A stretch of DNA of 53,284 nt, taken from positions 1-53,284 of the forward strand of contig WGEY01000020.1 of the NCBI GenBank assembly GCA_015492495.1, written 5' to 3'. Shown here in pieces: positions 37,699 to 46,120 of the stretch. A program made the position numbers and the translations under genes. The stretch comes from Deltaproteobacteria bacterium (lineage in GTDB: Bacteria > Desulfobacterota > GWC2-55-46 > DRQE01). Below the pieces are notes generated by a model. That model ran no database searches. It was not told where the DNA came from and saw only the letters and a list, made by a program, of their open reading frames with translations. Every line of letters begins with the position of its first letter. The first letter of the stretch is position 1.

Positions 37699-38025
37699 AT
37701 GTCAGAAAATGTACTTGAGGTTACGGATTCGAGCTTTGATTCCCTGATTCTTAAGTCCGATAAACCCGTACTCGTTGACTTCTGGGCGACGTGGTGCGCT
37801 CCCTGCAGGGCCATTGCACCGGTGGTGGAGGAGCTTGCCGAAGCCTACGCCGGAAAGATCAAGGTGGCCAAGATGAACGTCGATGAGAATCCCGCAACAC
37901 CCGGGAAATACGGCGTGAGGGGTATTCCAACGCTGATCCTCTTCAAGAACGGACAGGTCGTTGACCAGGTGGTTGGGGCGGTTCCAAAGAACCAGATAAA
38001 GGAACTGATCGACAAGGGCCTGTAG
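37699..38025 (+). CDS. trxA: Thioredoxin
   Basis: 108 residues. Cytosolic disulfide reductant, for example for ribonucleotide reductase. The redox site is FWATWCAPCRAIAPVV (C33, C36), and the cis-proline is in VRGIPTLILFKNG. The ATG follows TTGGAGGAG. The gene is monocistronic: its own promoter is at 37640-37668 and a textbook terminator at 38069-38103. Confidence 0.97.
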   Translation: MSENVLEVTDSSFDSLILKSDKPVLVDFWATWCAPCRAIAPVVEELAEAYAGKIKVAKMNVDENPATPGKYGVRGIPTLILFKNGQVVDQVVGAVPKNQIKELIDKGL

Positions 38026-38068
38026 TCGCCGTACTAAGGTGCACAAATAAAAATTGGAGTGACTTTTC

Positions 38069-38103
38069 AAGGCAGATACTATAAAATAGTATCTGCCTTT
38101 TTA
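38069..38103 (+). terminator. Rho-independent terminator of trxA
   Basis: AAGGCAGATACTAT-aaa-ATAGTATCTGCCTTTTT: a perfect 12 bp stem with a 3 nt loop followed by a T-run, 43 nt after the trxA stop codon. It is the clearest terminator in the window. Confidence 0.92.
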
Positions 38104-38109
38104 CTTTTC

Positions 38110-38133
38110 GGCCTCTAACGGAGGAGGCCTTTT
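38110..38133 (+). terminator. Second, smaller terminator-like hairpin
   Basis: GGCCTC-taacggag-GAGGCC followed by TTTT, directly after the main trxA terminator. It could be a backup terminator, or an attenuator in the leader of the TlpA-like gene. Confidence 0.5.
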
Positions 38134-38159
38134 GTACCGAAGCGGTGGAATTAGGTGTC

Positions 38160-38702
38160 ATGAGGATACGAAGCTGGCATCTTGCGGTTGTTGCCATTAT
38201 AATACTTGTCGGTTTGGGCTGCGGCAACGGCTCCAAAGGACAGGCCGACGGGGCGGTGGCTTCTGCGGTTGAAGAAGCGCGCGTAATGGACGGCGGCTTG
38301 GCCCCGCAGTTCACCCTCAAGACCTTTGACGGCGCCTTGCTCAGCATAGAGGATCTCAGGGGCAGCCCCGTTGTTCTGAACTTCTGGGCCTCGTGGTGCT
38401 ATCCGTGCAGGATGGAGGCCGCTGTGCTCGAGAACGCCTACCAGAGGTTCAAATCAAGCGGTGTCAAGTTCGTCGGCGTGGCCATAAGCGACTCGGAACA
38501 GGGTGCAAGGGCCTTTGTAAAGGAGTTCGGCGTAACCTACCCCAACGGCCTTGACAGCGACAACACAATCGCAACCGCATACCAGGTGTTCGTGATCCCC
38601 CAGACCATCATCCTGGACAGGGAAGGACGCGTGAGATTCGCCTTCACCGGCGCCATAACCGAGGAGAAGGTACTCTTGGAGGGGATCAGAAGGGTCCTCT
38701 GA
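38160..38702 (+). CDS. TlpA/ResA-like thiol-disulfide lipoprotein
   Basis: 180 residues. A short signal peptide with a lipobox (IIILVGLGC, C21) anchors it to a membrane facing the periplasm. The thioredoxin-like domain (about 45-180) has PVVLNFWASWCYPCRMEA (C80, C83), an AhpC/TSA-type layout and the cis-Pro region VFVIPQTIILDREG. ResA/TlpA proteins reduce apocytochrome cysteines for haem attachment or other envelope thiols, which fits the multihaem cytochrome at 46.1 kb. A GTG at 38145 in the same frame is an alternative start; the ATG at 38160 has AGGTG close upstream and gives a normal signal peptide. Confidence 0.88.
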   Translation: MRIRSWHLAVVAIIILVGLGCGNGSKGQADGAVASAVEEARVMDGGLAPQFTLKTFDGALLSIEDLRGSPVVLNFWASWCYPCRMEAAVLENAYQRFKSSGVKFVGVAISDSEQGARAFVKEFGVTYPNGLDSDNTIATAYQVFVIPQTIILDREGRVRFAFTGAITEEKVLLEGIRRVL

Positions 38703-38886
38703 ACAGCACATGCGTCTGTTTCACTGCAGGCGACCGGGCCTGCCCTGCACGCGTCCTCGCCCCCGAACGTTTCGTCCTTGTCGTTGCATATTTCCGGTAT
38801 CCCTGCTAAAATTGTCGACAGTTACGGTATCCCGACATTATCCTTGTCTTTTTTGCGGTTGAGCTCCGCAGGATCCGGCTCAGGCG

Positions 38887-39405
38887 ATGGATGTCCTTAC
38901 GGCGATAAGGGGCAGAAGATCTATCCGCAGCTTCAAGGGTGACGAGATCGAGCCTGAAAAGATAGAGGTTCTGAAGGACGCCCTTGTATGGGCGCCGAGC
39001 GCAGGGAACCTTCAGAGCAGGTTCTTCTACTTCGTTTACAACGACGATGTGAAAAGAAGGCTTGTCGGTGCGGCCCTGGGGCAGGGGTTCATACTCGAGG
39101 CCCCGCTCGTGGTTGTAGGCTGCGCCGATATCCGGAGGATAGCCGTCCGTTACAGGGAAAGGGGGGTGTACCTGTACTGCATAGAGGACCTTGCGTGCAG
39201 TATACAGAACATGATGCTGGCCGCATACAGCGAGGGGCTCGGCAGCGTATGGGTCGGGGCGTTTCACGAGAACGAGGTTGCGGGCATCCTGGAGATGCCG
39301 GAAAACCACAGGCCCCTGGCCATAGTCCCTGTGGGCTATCCGGATGAAGACCCCGTTCCGCCTGAGAGGGTTGCGCACAAGGATACGGTAAAGGAAGTCT
39401 TTTAG
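38887..39405 (+). CDS. Nitroreductase family protein
   Basis: 172 residues. FMN-dependent family, NAD(P)H oxidoreductase fold. Blocks: DVLTAIRGRRSIRSFKGDE (the FMN-binding Arg-Arg-Ser), WAPSAGNLQSRFFYFV, LACSIQNMMLAAYSEGLGSV and AIVPVGYPDED. It is a short form that resembles those in anaerobes. The natural substrate is unknown. It lies between the TlpA-like gene and the repeat in front of nrdJ. Confidence 0.9.
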   Translation: MDVLTAIRGRRSIRSFKGDEIEPEKIEVLKDALVWAPSAGNLQSRFFYFVYNDDVKRRLVGAALGQGFILEAPLVVVGCADIRRIAVRYRERGVYLYCIEDLACSIQNMMLAAYSEGLGSVWVGAFHENEVAGILEMPENHRPLAIVPVGYPDEDPVPPERVAHKDTVKEVF

Positions 39406-39417
39406 TCACTGCCGACT

Positions 39418-39562
39418 TGAAAATGCATAAGCGAGCGCCTGTCTGCGTGCGGCTACGCACAGGCAGGCATTCCCCGAAGCCCGCTTTGGGGTTAGCGAGC
39501 TAATATAATATAACTTCCTTACATTTGAAGCTTCCCTGAGCCCGCTCTAGGAAGCTTCAAAG
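39418..39562 (+). repeat. Dispersed intergenic repeat, copy B
   Basis: It starts TTGAAAATGCATAAGCGAGC, has the same first hairpin as copy A (GCCTGTCTGCGTG...CGCACAGGCAGGC), the core TTAGCGAGCTAATATAATAT and TTCCTTACATTTGAAG, and ends in a perfect 12 bp stem TTTGAAGCTTCC...GGAAGCTTCAAA (39524-39561). Copy A has lost most of this last stem. The final hairpin directly abuts the ribosome-binding region of nrdJ. Confidence 0.75.
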
Positions 39563-39574
39563 GGTCAGGTAGCG

Positions 39575-41329
39575 GTGGACGGACGGCTCATTGACGAGGC
39601 TGACCTGGAACTCTCCAAAAACGCCTTGACGGTCCTTGAGAGGAGATACCTTGAAAAGGACGAGAAGGGCAATGTAGTCGAGACCCCGCTAGAGATGTTC
39701 CAGAGGGTTGCAAGGAACATCGCCGAGGCAGAGAAGATATACGACAGGGATGCCGACGTGGAGGCCGCAGCAGAAGGGTTCTTCCGTCTGATGACATCCC
39801 TAGAGTTCCTGCCCAACTCTCCCACCCTCATGAACGCCGGCCGCAGGCTCCAGCAGCTTTCCGCGTGTTTCGTCCTGCCTGTTGAGGACTCCATAGACTC
39901 CATATTCGAGGCCGTCAAAAACACCGCCATAATCCACCAGTCCGGCGGGGGGACCGGGTTTTCATTCAGCCGCCTGAGGCCGTCCAACGACATAGTGGGC
40001 TCTACAGGGGGGCTGGCGAGCGGTCCGGTCTCCTTCATGCGGGTCTTTAATGCCGCGACAGAGGCCATAAAACAGGGTGGCACCAGGAGGGGCGCCAATA
40101 TGGGGGTTCTCAGGGTGGACCACCCGGACATCGTCTCCTTCATAACCGTGAAGCAGGATCCCACGGAGTTCCTGAACTTCAACCTCTCGGTCGCCCTGAC
40201 CGAGGAGTTCATGAAGGCGCTTAAGGATGGAAGGGATTACGCGCTTGTAAACCCAAGGACCGGCGAGGTGACTGAACGGAAGAGCGCGGAGGAGGTCTTC
40301 GCCCTTATCGTGAGATGCGCATGGAAGAGCGGTGAGCCAGGGGTTCTCTTCATAGACCGCATAAACGAAACGAACCCCACACCGCACCTCGGGGCCATAG
40401 AGGCTACAAACCCCTGCGGCGAGCAGCCGCTTCTGCCATACGAGTCCTGCAACCTCGGTTCCATCAACATGGCAAGGATGCTTAAAAGGGACGGCTGCGC
40501 GTGGAAGGTGGACTACGAGAAGCTCGCAAGGACCGTAGAGACCGCAGTGAGGTTCCTCGACAATGTAATAGACATGAACCATTATCCGGTAGCCGAGATC
40601 GAAAGGATGACCAAGGGAAACCGCAAGATAGGCCTTGGCATCATGGGGTTTGCGGACATGCTCGTCAGGCTGAGGGTCCGGTACGGGAGCAGGAAGAGCC
40701 TGGAGCTTGCCGAGGAGATAATGCGTTTCATAAGCGACCGCGCCTGGGAGGCATCGAGGATTCTCGCTGAAAAGAGGGGGCCTTTTCCGAACATCAAGGG
40801 GAGCGTATTCGACAGGCCTGGTACTAGGGCCGTGAGGAACGCCACCACCACCACGATAGCGCCCACCGGCAGCCTGAGCATAATAGCCGGCTGTTCATCG
40901 GGCATAGAGCCGTACTATTCACTGAGCTATACGCGGCATGTTCTGGGCGGGGTGGAGCTCACCGAGACCATCCCGCTCATAAAGGAGACGGCCGATGAGG
41001 AGGGTTTGCCCGGTGAGGAGCTCATGGAGTACATTCGAAGCGGCGGGGACCTGAAGAAGAGGGACGATCTGCCGGATTCGTTCAAGGAACTCTTTGTGAC
41101 CGCCTTTGACATAAGGCCGGAGGACCATGTAAGGATGCAGGCTGCGTTCCAGAGACACACCGACAACGCGGTGTCAAAGACCATAAACCTCCCGGCCGAT
41201 GCCCGGGAGGATGATGTGAGAAGTGCGTACATGCTCGCCTATGAGCTCGGCTGTAAAGGGGTCACCGTATACAGGAGCGGGACCAGGACCGAACAGGTCC
41301 TTACCTGCAAGAACTCGCTTTACTGTTGA
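39575..41329 (+). CDS. nrdJ: Adenosylcobalamin-dependent (class II) ribonucleoside-diphosphate reductase
   Basis: 584 residues. Class II reductases make deoxyribonucleotides with coenzyme B12 and work with or without oxygen. The GTG start gives [20 protein letters not shown]. Family blocks: [20 protein letters not shown] (with the first active-site Cys next), [54 protein letters not shown] and [20 protein letters not shown]. The chain is a short form; it ends [13 protein letters not shown] with two Cys, probably the redox pair that accepts thioredoxin electrons. The N-terminal ATP-cone seen in long forms is absent. No cobalamin riboswitch was recognised upstream. Confidence 0.94.
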   Translation: MDGRLIDEADLELSKNALTVLERRYLEKDEKGNVVETPLEMFQRVARNIAEAEKIYDRDADVEAAAEGFFRLMTSLEFLPNSPTLMNAGRRLQQLSACFVLPVEDSIDSIFEAVKNTAIIHQSGGGTGFSFSRLRPSNDIVGSTGGLASGPVSFMRVFNAATEAIKQGGTRRGANMGVLRVDHPDIVSFITVKQDPTEFLNFNLSVALTEEFMKALKDGRDYALVNPRTGEVTERKSAEEVFALIVRCAWKSGEPGVLFIDRINETNPTPHLGAIEATNPCGEQPLLPYESCNLGSINMARMLKRDGCAWKVDYEKLARTVETAVRFLDNVIDMNHYPVAEIERMTKGNRKIGLGIMGFADMLVRLRVRYGSRKSLELAEEIMRFISDRAWEASRILAEKRGPFPNIKGSVFDRPGTRAVRNATTTTIAPTGSLSIIAGCSSGIEPYYSLSYTRHVLGGVELTETIPLIKETADEEGLPGEELMEYIRSGGDLKKRDDLPDSFKELFVTAFDIRPEDHVRMQAAFQRHTDNAVSKTINLPADAREDDVRSAYMLAYELGCKGVTVYRSGTRTEQVLTCKNSLYC

Positions 41330-41385
41330 GGCGGCCTGATCGACAGCAGGAAGCCCTGAAAGGGCCCGGGAATCATCATGGCAAG

Positions 41386-41409
41386 CCGGGCGTCCTTCCG
41401 AACGCCCGG
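41386..41409 (+). terminator. Hairpin after nrdJ
   Basis: CCGGGCGT-ccttccga-ACGCCCGG, a perfect 8 bp stem in the gap between convergent nrdJ and ubiT. No T-run follows, so it is a possible bidirectional stop at best. Confidence 0.4.
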
Positions 41410-41570
41410 TCGTGCGGTATGTGGCCGGCTTGGCCTGCGGCCTAAGGGTGTCACCGGGGACTGATGCGTCCTCCGGACCTTGTCAGATCAAGCGTCGGAG
41501 GTTTCCCCATCACGTCGTTCAAGTCGGGGGCCTGCTTCGCTATGACGACCCGGGCTTTCCGGTCCGGTGC

Positions 41571-42008
41571 CTACAGGCTCGCCAGAAGGTTCTTGAAGAG
41601 GATGGCGGCCGAGGTGTCCCCGTTTATCTCCAGTTTCCTTGAGAAAAAGACCGTGTCCGGATCGACCTTGCCCAGGAGGAGCGAGACAAGGACCTCCACC
41701 TCCCCCCTCATGACCACATCCGGCTCCTTGGCCATGTGCGGAACAACCCTTATCTCCCCGCCCTTTACGTGGAGGTAGAAGCGCTTTCCTATGTCCTTGG
41801 CCTCGAAGAGAAAGGCCTTGTCCTCGAGCTCGGCGAGCCTGGCCCTGAACCTCGGATGCTTCTCAACGACCGTTGAGATGAAGGCCCCGGCGCCTATCGC
41901 CTCGACCCACAGGGGCGTGAGCCTGAGCGGCACCTTCGCAAGCCTCATCAGCTCGGTCGAGTGTCTTGAAGCGCGCTCTTTGACGAGTTCCCTTATCTTC
42001 GATCTCAT
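41571..42008 (-). CDS. ubiT: SCP2-domain quinone biosynthesis accessory protein UbiT
   Basis: 145 residues. UbiT is the lipid-binding SCP2-type factor needed for oxygen-independent ubiquinone synthesis. The N-terminal VPLRLTPLWVEAI matches VPVKLTPFALKR of E. coli UbiT, and the C-terminal DPDTVFFSRKLEINGDTSAA parallels DPDTLFFQRRLVIEGDTELG, followed by KNLL. The SCP2 hydrophobic pocket would hold the quinone precursor. It is last in a minus-strand operon and overlaps ubiE by 4 nt (ATGA), giving translational coupling. It is shorter than the E. coli protein (174) at the C-terminus. Assignment rests on motif comparison from memory plus gene context. Confidence 0.85.
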   Translation of the reverse strand: MRSKIRELVKERASRHSTELMRLAKVPLRLTPLWVEAIGAGAFISTVVEKHPRFRARLAELEDKAFLFEAKDIGKRFYLHVKGGEIRVVPHMAKEPDVVMRGEVEVLVSLLLGKVDPDTVFFSRKLEINGDTSAAILFKNLLASL

Positions 42009-42754
42009 ACCTTTGTTCCTATGTGCACGGCGGCTATGCCGTTGAAGAGGTTGTGGTAGCGCACGTTGAAAAGCCCGGCCTCCTCCATTATCTTCTTCAA
42101 GCCCTCCTGGTCCGGAAACTTTCTTATGGACTCCGGCAGGTATACGTAGGCGTCGCGGTTGCCCGTGACGTTTTCACCGATGAACGGTATGACGTTGAAG
42201 GAGTAAAGGTCATAGAGCTTCCTGAGGACCGGGTTCGTCGGATGGGAGAACTCTAGACAGATGACATTTCCGCCGGGCTTGACGACCCGCGTCATCTCCT
42301 TGAAGGCCCTGTCCAGATGCGTCACGTTTCGTATGCCGAAGCCTACCGTTGCGCAGTGGAAGGTGTTGTCCGCAAAGGCTATCTCCTCGGCGTCGCCCTG
42401 GACGAACCGGATGTTCTTGAGATACCCCTTGTCGACGCACTTTTCCTCGCCGACCTGCAGCATCTCGGCGTTTATGTCGTAGACCACGACCTCGCCGCTT
42501 TCTCCCACCCTGTCGGCCAGAAGCATTGCGATATCGGCCGTGCCGCCGGCGACGTCTATGGCGCGGTCGCCCTCCCTGAGGCCGGACTTGCGCGCGACGT
42601 ACCTCTTCCAGAAGCGGTGGGTGCCCATGCTCATGAGATCGTTCATGAGGTCGTACCTTGATGCGACGGAGGTGAAGATGTCGTTCACCCTTGCCTTTTT
42701 CTCCTCCTCCGGGATCAGCTTGTAGCCGAAGTGTGTCTTCTTTTCTTCAGTCAT
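42005..42754 (-). CDS. ubiE: UbiE/MenG-type quinone C-methyltransferase
   Basis: 249 residues. A SAM-dependent enzyme that C-methylates the benzoquinone ring in ubiquinone synthesis or the naphthoquinone ring in menaquinone synthesis. Signature regions: YDLMNDLMSMGTHRFWKR, the SAM loop AIDVAGGTADIAMLLA, FGIRNVTHLDRAFKEM and VVKPGG, with GIAAVHIGTKV at the end. The SAM loop has GGTADI where most have GGTGDI. It sits 1 nt after ubiB and overlaps ubiT. The neighbours favour a benzoquinone product; a role for menaquinone cannot be excluded from sequence. Confidence 0.94.
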   Translation of the reverse strand: MTEEKKTHFGYKLIPEEEKKARVNDIFTSVASRYDLMNDLMSMGTHRFWKRYVARKSGLREGDRAIDVAGGTADIAMLLADRVGESGEVVVYDINAEMLQVGEEKCVDKGYLKNIRFVQGDAEEIAFADNTFHCATVGFGIRNVTHLDRAFKEMTRVVKPGGNVICLEFSHPTNPVLRKLYDLYSFNVIPFIGENVTGNRDAYVYLPESIRKFPDQEGLKKIMEEAGLFNVRYHNLFNGIAAVHIGTKV

Positions 42755-42755
42755 A

Positions 42756-44447
42756 TTACAACCCCAGGTCTCTTTCTCTCTTTTCCAGCCTTGACGATGC
42801 CCAGAGTCTGAGCCCTATTACGCCCGCCAGTATGAACCCGAGCGTGCTCGGAAACGGGAGATGAAGCAGCCTGGGGACCTCGTTGCCCGCAAATACGGCC
42901 ATGAGCGATGAGGCCAGTATGAGGGCCGAAAGGACAAGGCCTGCTGCGAGCCTTCTTCCCGCGGTGTTCACCTCATTGGAGAGTACCTCGAGCCTGTGGT
43001 GGACGAAGCCCACCTTTAGCTCGTCCTTTACCGCCGTTGTAAGGAGCGAGTGGAGCTGTCCAGGGAGGTCGAAGACCGTGGAGGCGAACTCCTCGGCGAA
43101 CTCCCTTCCGCTCTCGATGTAGGACTTCGGGGAGATCTTCTCCTTTATCATCCACCTGTAGATGAGCGGCCTCGCCACCTCCCACATGTTGATGTCCGGA
43201 TACAGCTGCCTGCCGACCCCCTCTATGATGACCATCGACTTCTGCAGGAGCAGTAGGTTGGGCTGCAGCTTCATGTTGAACCTCCGGGCGGTCTCTATGA
43301 GCTTCATAAGCAGCGCCGAGATGTTGATCTCTTCGAGCGTCTTTCCGAAGATGGGCTCGGTTATGTCCCTGAGGGCGTTTTCGAACTCCTGGAGGTCCAC
43401 GTCCTTTCCGATGAGCCCCATCTCCCTGTGGATCAGCGCCATCCTCCTGTAGTCCTGGCGCACTAGGCAGAAAAGGATCCCGGCGAGGTACCGCCTGAGG
43501 TTCCTGTCGAGCCTGCCCACGATCCCGAAGTCGAGGTAGACGATCACCCCTTCATCCGTTGTGAAGATGTTTCCGGGGTGCAGGTCCGCATGGAACGTGC
43601 CGAACTCGAAGACCTGTTTGAAGAAGGCCCTTAGGCCGTTTTTCGAAAGCTCCCTTATGTCGAGCCCCTTTTCCCTGATCCTTTCTACCTCATCCAGCGG
43701 GGTCCCGCTTATGCGCTCCATGGTGAGCACCTCTTTGCTCGTGTGGCTCCAGTACACCTCCGGGATCCTTACGTGCGGATCGTCCCTGAACATCCTTCTG
43801 AAGCACGCCGCATTGGAGCCCTCTATGGTCATGTCGAGTTCGTTGTGTATGACCCTGGAGAACTCGTCGACCACTTCGACCGGCCTGTAACGCCTCGAGG
43901 CGGGGATGTGCCTGTAGAGGAGCCTTGCAACGGTGTACATCACGGCTATGTCGGCGTCGACGACCTTTTCTATGCCGGGCCTGCGCACCTTCACCGCGAC
44001 CTCGGTTCCGTCGTGGAGTGTCGCGTAGTGTACCTGTGCGATGGATGCGGACGCCACGGGCGCCTCATCGAACGATGAGAACTTATCCGCAAGCGGGGCC
44101 TTAAGCGAGGCCTCGACCACCCTTTTAGCGTCCTCGAAGCCAAATGGTGGGACCGCGTCCTGCAGTTTCTTGAACTCCTCTATCCAGTCAGGCGGCAGAA
44201 GATCGGCCCTTGTGGATGCGACCTGGCCGAGCTTTATGAAGGTCGGCCCCAGCTCCTCGAGGACGCGGCGCACCCTCTCAGGCACGGTGAGCCCCCTGCC
44301 CGGCCTGGTCAGGATGAGGAGCCTGTGGAGGAATGAAAATACCGGGAATATCCTCAGCTCGGCCACAAGACCGCCGAAGCCGTATCTTATGAGAGTGGTG
44401 ATTATCTTGTTAAGACGGAGTATGTTTCTGAGGGTATTTATTCTCAT
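42756..44447 (-). CDS. ubiB: UbiB-type ABC1 atypical kinase
   Basis: 563 residues. UbiB proteins are membrane-bound ATPases of the protein-kinase-like fold that help extract or hand over lipid quinone precursors. The KxGQ motif is in FIKLGQVASTRADLLP, the ATP-Lys is in VAVKVRRPG, the catalytic and metal loop is GTFHADLHPGNIF and DFG is in VYLDFGIVGRL. Two C-terminal transmembrane helices (about 500-520 and 530-550, LVLSALILASSLMAVFAG) complete the family layout. It lies in the operon between the coiled-coil gene and ubiE. Confidence 0.95.
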   Translation of the reverse strand: MRINTLRNILRLNKIITTLIRYGFGGLVAELRIFPVFSFLHRLLILTRPGRGLTVPERVRRVLEELGPTFIKLGQVASTRADLLPPDWIEEFKKLQDAVPPFGFEDAKRVVEASLKAPLADKFSSFDEAPVASASIAQVHYATLHDGTEVAVKVRRPGIEKVVDADIAVMYTVARLLYRHIPASRRYRPVEVVDEFSRVIHNELDMTIEGSNAACFRRMFRDDPHVRIPEVYWSHTSKEVLTMERISGTPLDEVERIREKGLDIRELSKNGLRAFFKQVFEFGTFHADLHPGNIFTTDEGVIVYLDFGIVGRLDRNLRRYLAGILFCLVRQDYRRMALIHREMGLIGKDVDLQEFENALRDITEPIFGKTLEEINISALLMKLIETARRFNMKLQPNLLLLQKSMVIIEGVGRQLYPDINMWEVARPLIYRWMIKEKISPKSYIESGREFAEEFASTVFDLPGQLHSLLTTAVKDELKVGFVHHRLEVLSNEVNTAGRRLAAGLVLSALILASSLMAVFAGNEVPRLLHLPFPSTLGFILAGVIGLRLWASSRLEKRERDLGL

Positions 44448-44463
44448 CTGTTCAGGATGCCCT

Positions 44464-44865
44464 TTACCGCTCCATCATCTCTCTTCGTTCTTCTTCGAGC
44501 TCCTGTATCCTTTTTTCGAGCCTGTCCACCTTCTCCCTGGCCACGCGTATCATCTCCTTCAGGGTGGAGAGCTCGCTCTTCGTTGCGATGTCAAGCCTGT
44601 CGGTTATCGTCTCGGCGACCTCGCTCACCTCGCCCGCAACCTTCTTCTTACCCTCCGCAAGCAGAGCCACCAGCTCCCTTACGGCCTTTATGCCGTCCTC
44701 GACGATCCTGTTCTCGAGCCTTTGTTTGGGCTGAAGCTCCTGCTGCTGCCCTTCGGCCTCAGCCTCCTTTTCCTTGCCCTTTTCTTCGAGCTCATGGGCA
44801 AGCTCCCTTATCTTCTTTTCAAGACCTATGCCGATGAGAATAGCCTTGTCTATGAAGTCCGTCAT
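44464..44865 (-). CDS. Phasin/UbiK-like coiled-coil protein in the quinone operon
   Basis: 133 residues from MTDFIDKAILIGIGL, with AGGAGGAGGTACGTT before the ATG; the open frame runs 19 codons further upstream without support. The N-terminal hydrophobic helix (1-15) and the overall design resemble the short phasin-like family often annotated as polyhydroxyalkanoate granule proteins. The C-terminal half (about 86-125, ITDRLDIATKSELSTLKEM then VAREKVDRLEKRIQELEEE) is strikingly like the C-terminus of E. coli UbiK (RLDLVSREEF...REKLALLEQRISELE). UbiK is the coiled-coil accessory factor of the Ubi complex. Position between ubiV and ubiB suggests the same job here. That function is inferred. Confidence 0.7.
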   Translation of the reverse strand: MTDFIDKAILIGIGLEKKIRELAHELEEKGKEKEAEAEGQQQELQPKQRLENRIVEDGIKAVRELVALLAEGKKKVAGEVSEVAETITDRLDIATKSELSTLKEMIRVAREKVDRLEKRIQELEEERREMMER

Positions 44866-44918
44866 AACGTACCTCCTCCTTAATTGATGGACCCGGGCCT
44901 TGGCCGGACCCGGCTTGT

Positions 44919-45824
44919 TCATGATCGGGCGGAGATAGCGCCGTCCGCCAGGTAATCCTTGCCCGCTCCTGCGAGATACCAGCCGTTTACGAACTCCTCC
45001 TGATATATGGACCTGAGCTCCCTGAGCGCCTCCTCGGCCGTGAGCTGCCCATCGAGCCTCGCCCTGAAGACCTCCACGGTCTCTTTCGTGTGCCGGTGGT
45101 GCGGTGATATCCTCAACGCCTTTACCCCGTTTTTTCTCATATCCTCTACGAACCCCACCAGGGTTAAGGGCTTCGCGCTCAGGACCGAGGTGCCGTTTAT
45201 GGTGAAGACAGGCTCTCCCGAGAGGGTCTTTATCTCCATGCCGTCCGGATGGCGCGCGCAGTCATGCCTGCACTCGCTTTTTTTGAGGCCGTACGCCCTC
45301 GATGTATAACACCTCCAGGAGAAGGCGAGCGGGACCTTTCCGTGCGCAAAGAGCTCGGCCTCGACCCCGGTGTCATCTATGTTGTACCTCACCGATTCCC
45401 CGGAGAGTTCCACCGGGAATGTTATCCTCTTTATGCCCATGTCCATGAGAAACCTCACGGCCTCCCGGTTGTAGGTCTTTATGTGAGGGCCGGCTACAAC
45501 CTCCCTATGGCCCGGATCCGTGATGTTCATCACCGACATGTCGTTCGCCTCCACCGGGAATGGAAGGGCGCAGAGGTCCCTTACGAGGCCGAGCTCCTCT
45601 TCGTTCGATACGACGGCGAGGGTCGAGACCACGACCTTCTTGCCGGCCTGTTCGAGCATGGCCCCGATCGTCTCCACATCCTTGGGGCCGAGCCCTCTCT
45701 TCTTGGCACAGACGACCTCGCCGATATAGACCCTTTCCACGTCCATGCCAGCGACCTCTTCATAGAACCTTGTCAGTTGATCTTTCTTCCACTCGAAGAG
45801 AACGGGGCCCAGGGTAAGTTCCAT
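44919..45824 (-). CDS. ubiV: UbiV, U32-family iron-sulfur factor for oxygen-independent quinone hydroxylation
   Basis: 301 residues. UbiV pairs with UbiU to hydroxylate the quinone ring without O2, in E. coli using prephenate as oxygen donor. It begins MELTLGPVLFEWKKDQLTRF, closely matching E. coli MKYSLGPVLWYWPKETLEEF. The four cluster cysteines are C39 (IGEVVCAKKR), C172 (WRCYTSRA), C185 and C189 (KSECRHDCARHPDG). Spacing 13 and 4 is the same as C180, C193 and C197 of E. coli. VEANDMSVMN and VPLAFSWRCYT are other shared blocks. RBS: GAGAGGAAA. It is the first gene of the minus-strand operon ubiV-coiled coil-ubiB-ubiE-ubiT. Confidence 0.93.
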   Translation of the reverse strand: MELTLGPVLFEWKKDQLTRFYEEVAGMDVERVYIGEVVCAKKRGLGPKDVETIGAMLEQAGKKVVVSTLAVVSNEEELGLVRDLCALPFPVEANDMSVMNITDPGHREVVAGPHIKTYNREAVRFLMDMGIKRITFPVELSGESVRYNIDDTGVEAELFAHGKVPLAFSWRCYTSRAYGLKKSECRHDCARHPDGMEIKTLSGEPVFTINGTSVLSAKPLTLVGFVEDMRKNGVKALRISPHHRHTKETVEVFRARLDGQLTAEEALRELRSIYQEEFVNGWYLAGAGKDYLADGAISARS

Positions 45825-45927
45825 TTTCCTCTCAAGGTGAATACACGGCTTGGCCTCCCCGCGGATGGCTCCGGGAAGACGGCCGGATATAACAAAACAA
45901 TAAAGACTTTCTTGTGTTCGGAGGTTC

Positions 45928-45943
45928 CCTGCCCGCGGGCAGG
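45928..45943. repeat. 16 bp perfect palindrome
   Basis: CCTGCCCGCGGGCAGG between the divergent ubiV and cytochrome genes. It is preceded by GGAGGTTCC, similar to the edge of the dispersed repeat family (GAAGGTTCCCTG at 24.3 kb), so it may be a remnant of that element. It could also be an operator. Confidence 0.4.
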
Positions 45944-46081
45944 CGGCTTTGATCAGGAGACTGAACCGCGCTGGGTATAAGTATGCAACAGCAGATGCCT
46001 AAAAACAAGTTTTTTGTCCCTGTGCCGCGCGGACGGGTCGAATGCTGGAGTTCGGCGGTGGACGATTTCCTTAACGTTTTC

Positions 46082-46111
46082 TTGACAAGGCGGGGTTATT
46101 TTGGGTATCTT
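46082..46111 (+). promoter_or_regulatory. Promoter placed for a near-leaderless cytochrome mRNA
   Basis: TTGACA (46082-46087), an 18 bp spacer and TATCTT (46106-46111). The expected start point is near 46118, 3 nt before the ATG at 46121. Confidence 0.65.
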
Positions 46112-46120
46112 GTGGATGAT

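Noticed and set aside
39406-39574. Cobalamin riboswitch upstream of nrdJ
   Set aside because: No B12-box was seen; the region is a copy of the dispersed repeat.
39575-41329. Truncated or frameshifted nrdJ
   Set aside because: All core motifs are present in one frame, and the final Cys pair looks like a natural C-terminus of the short class II form.
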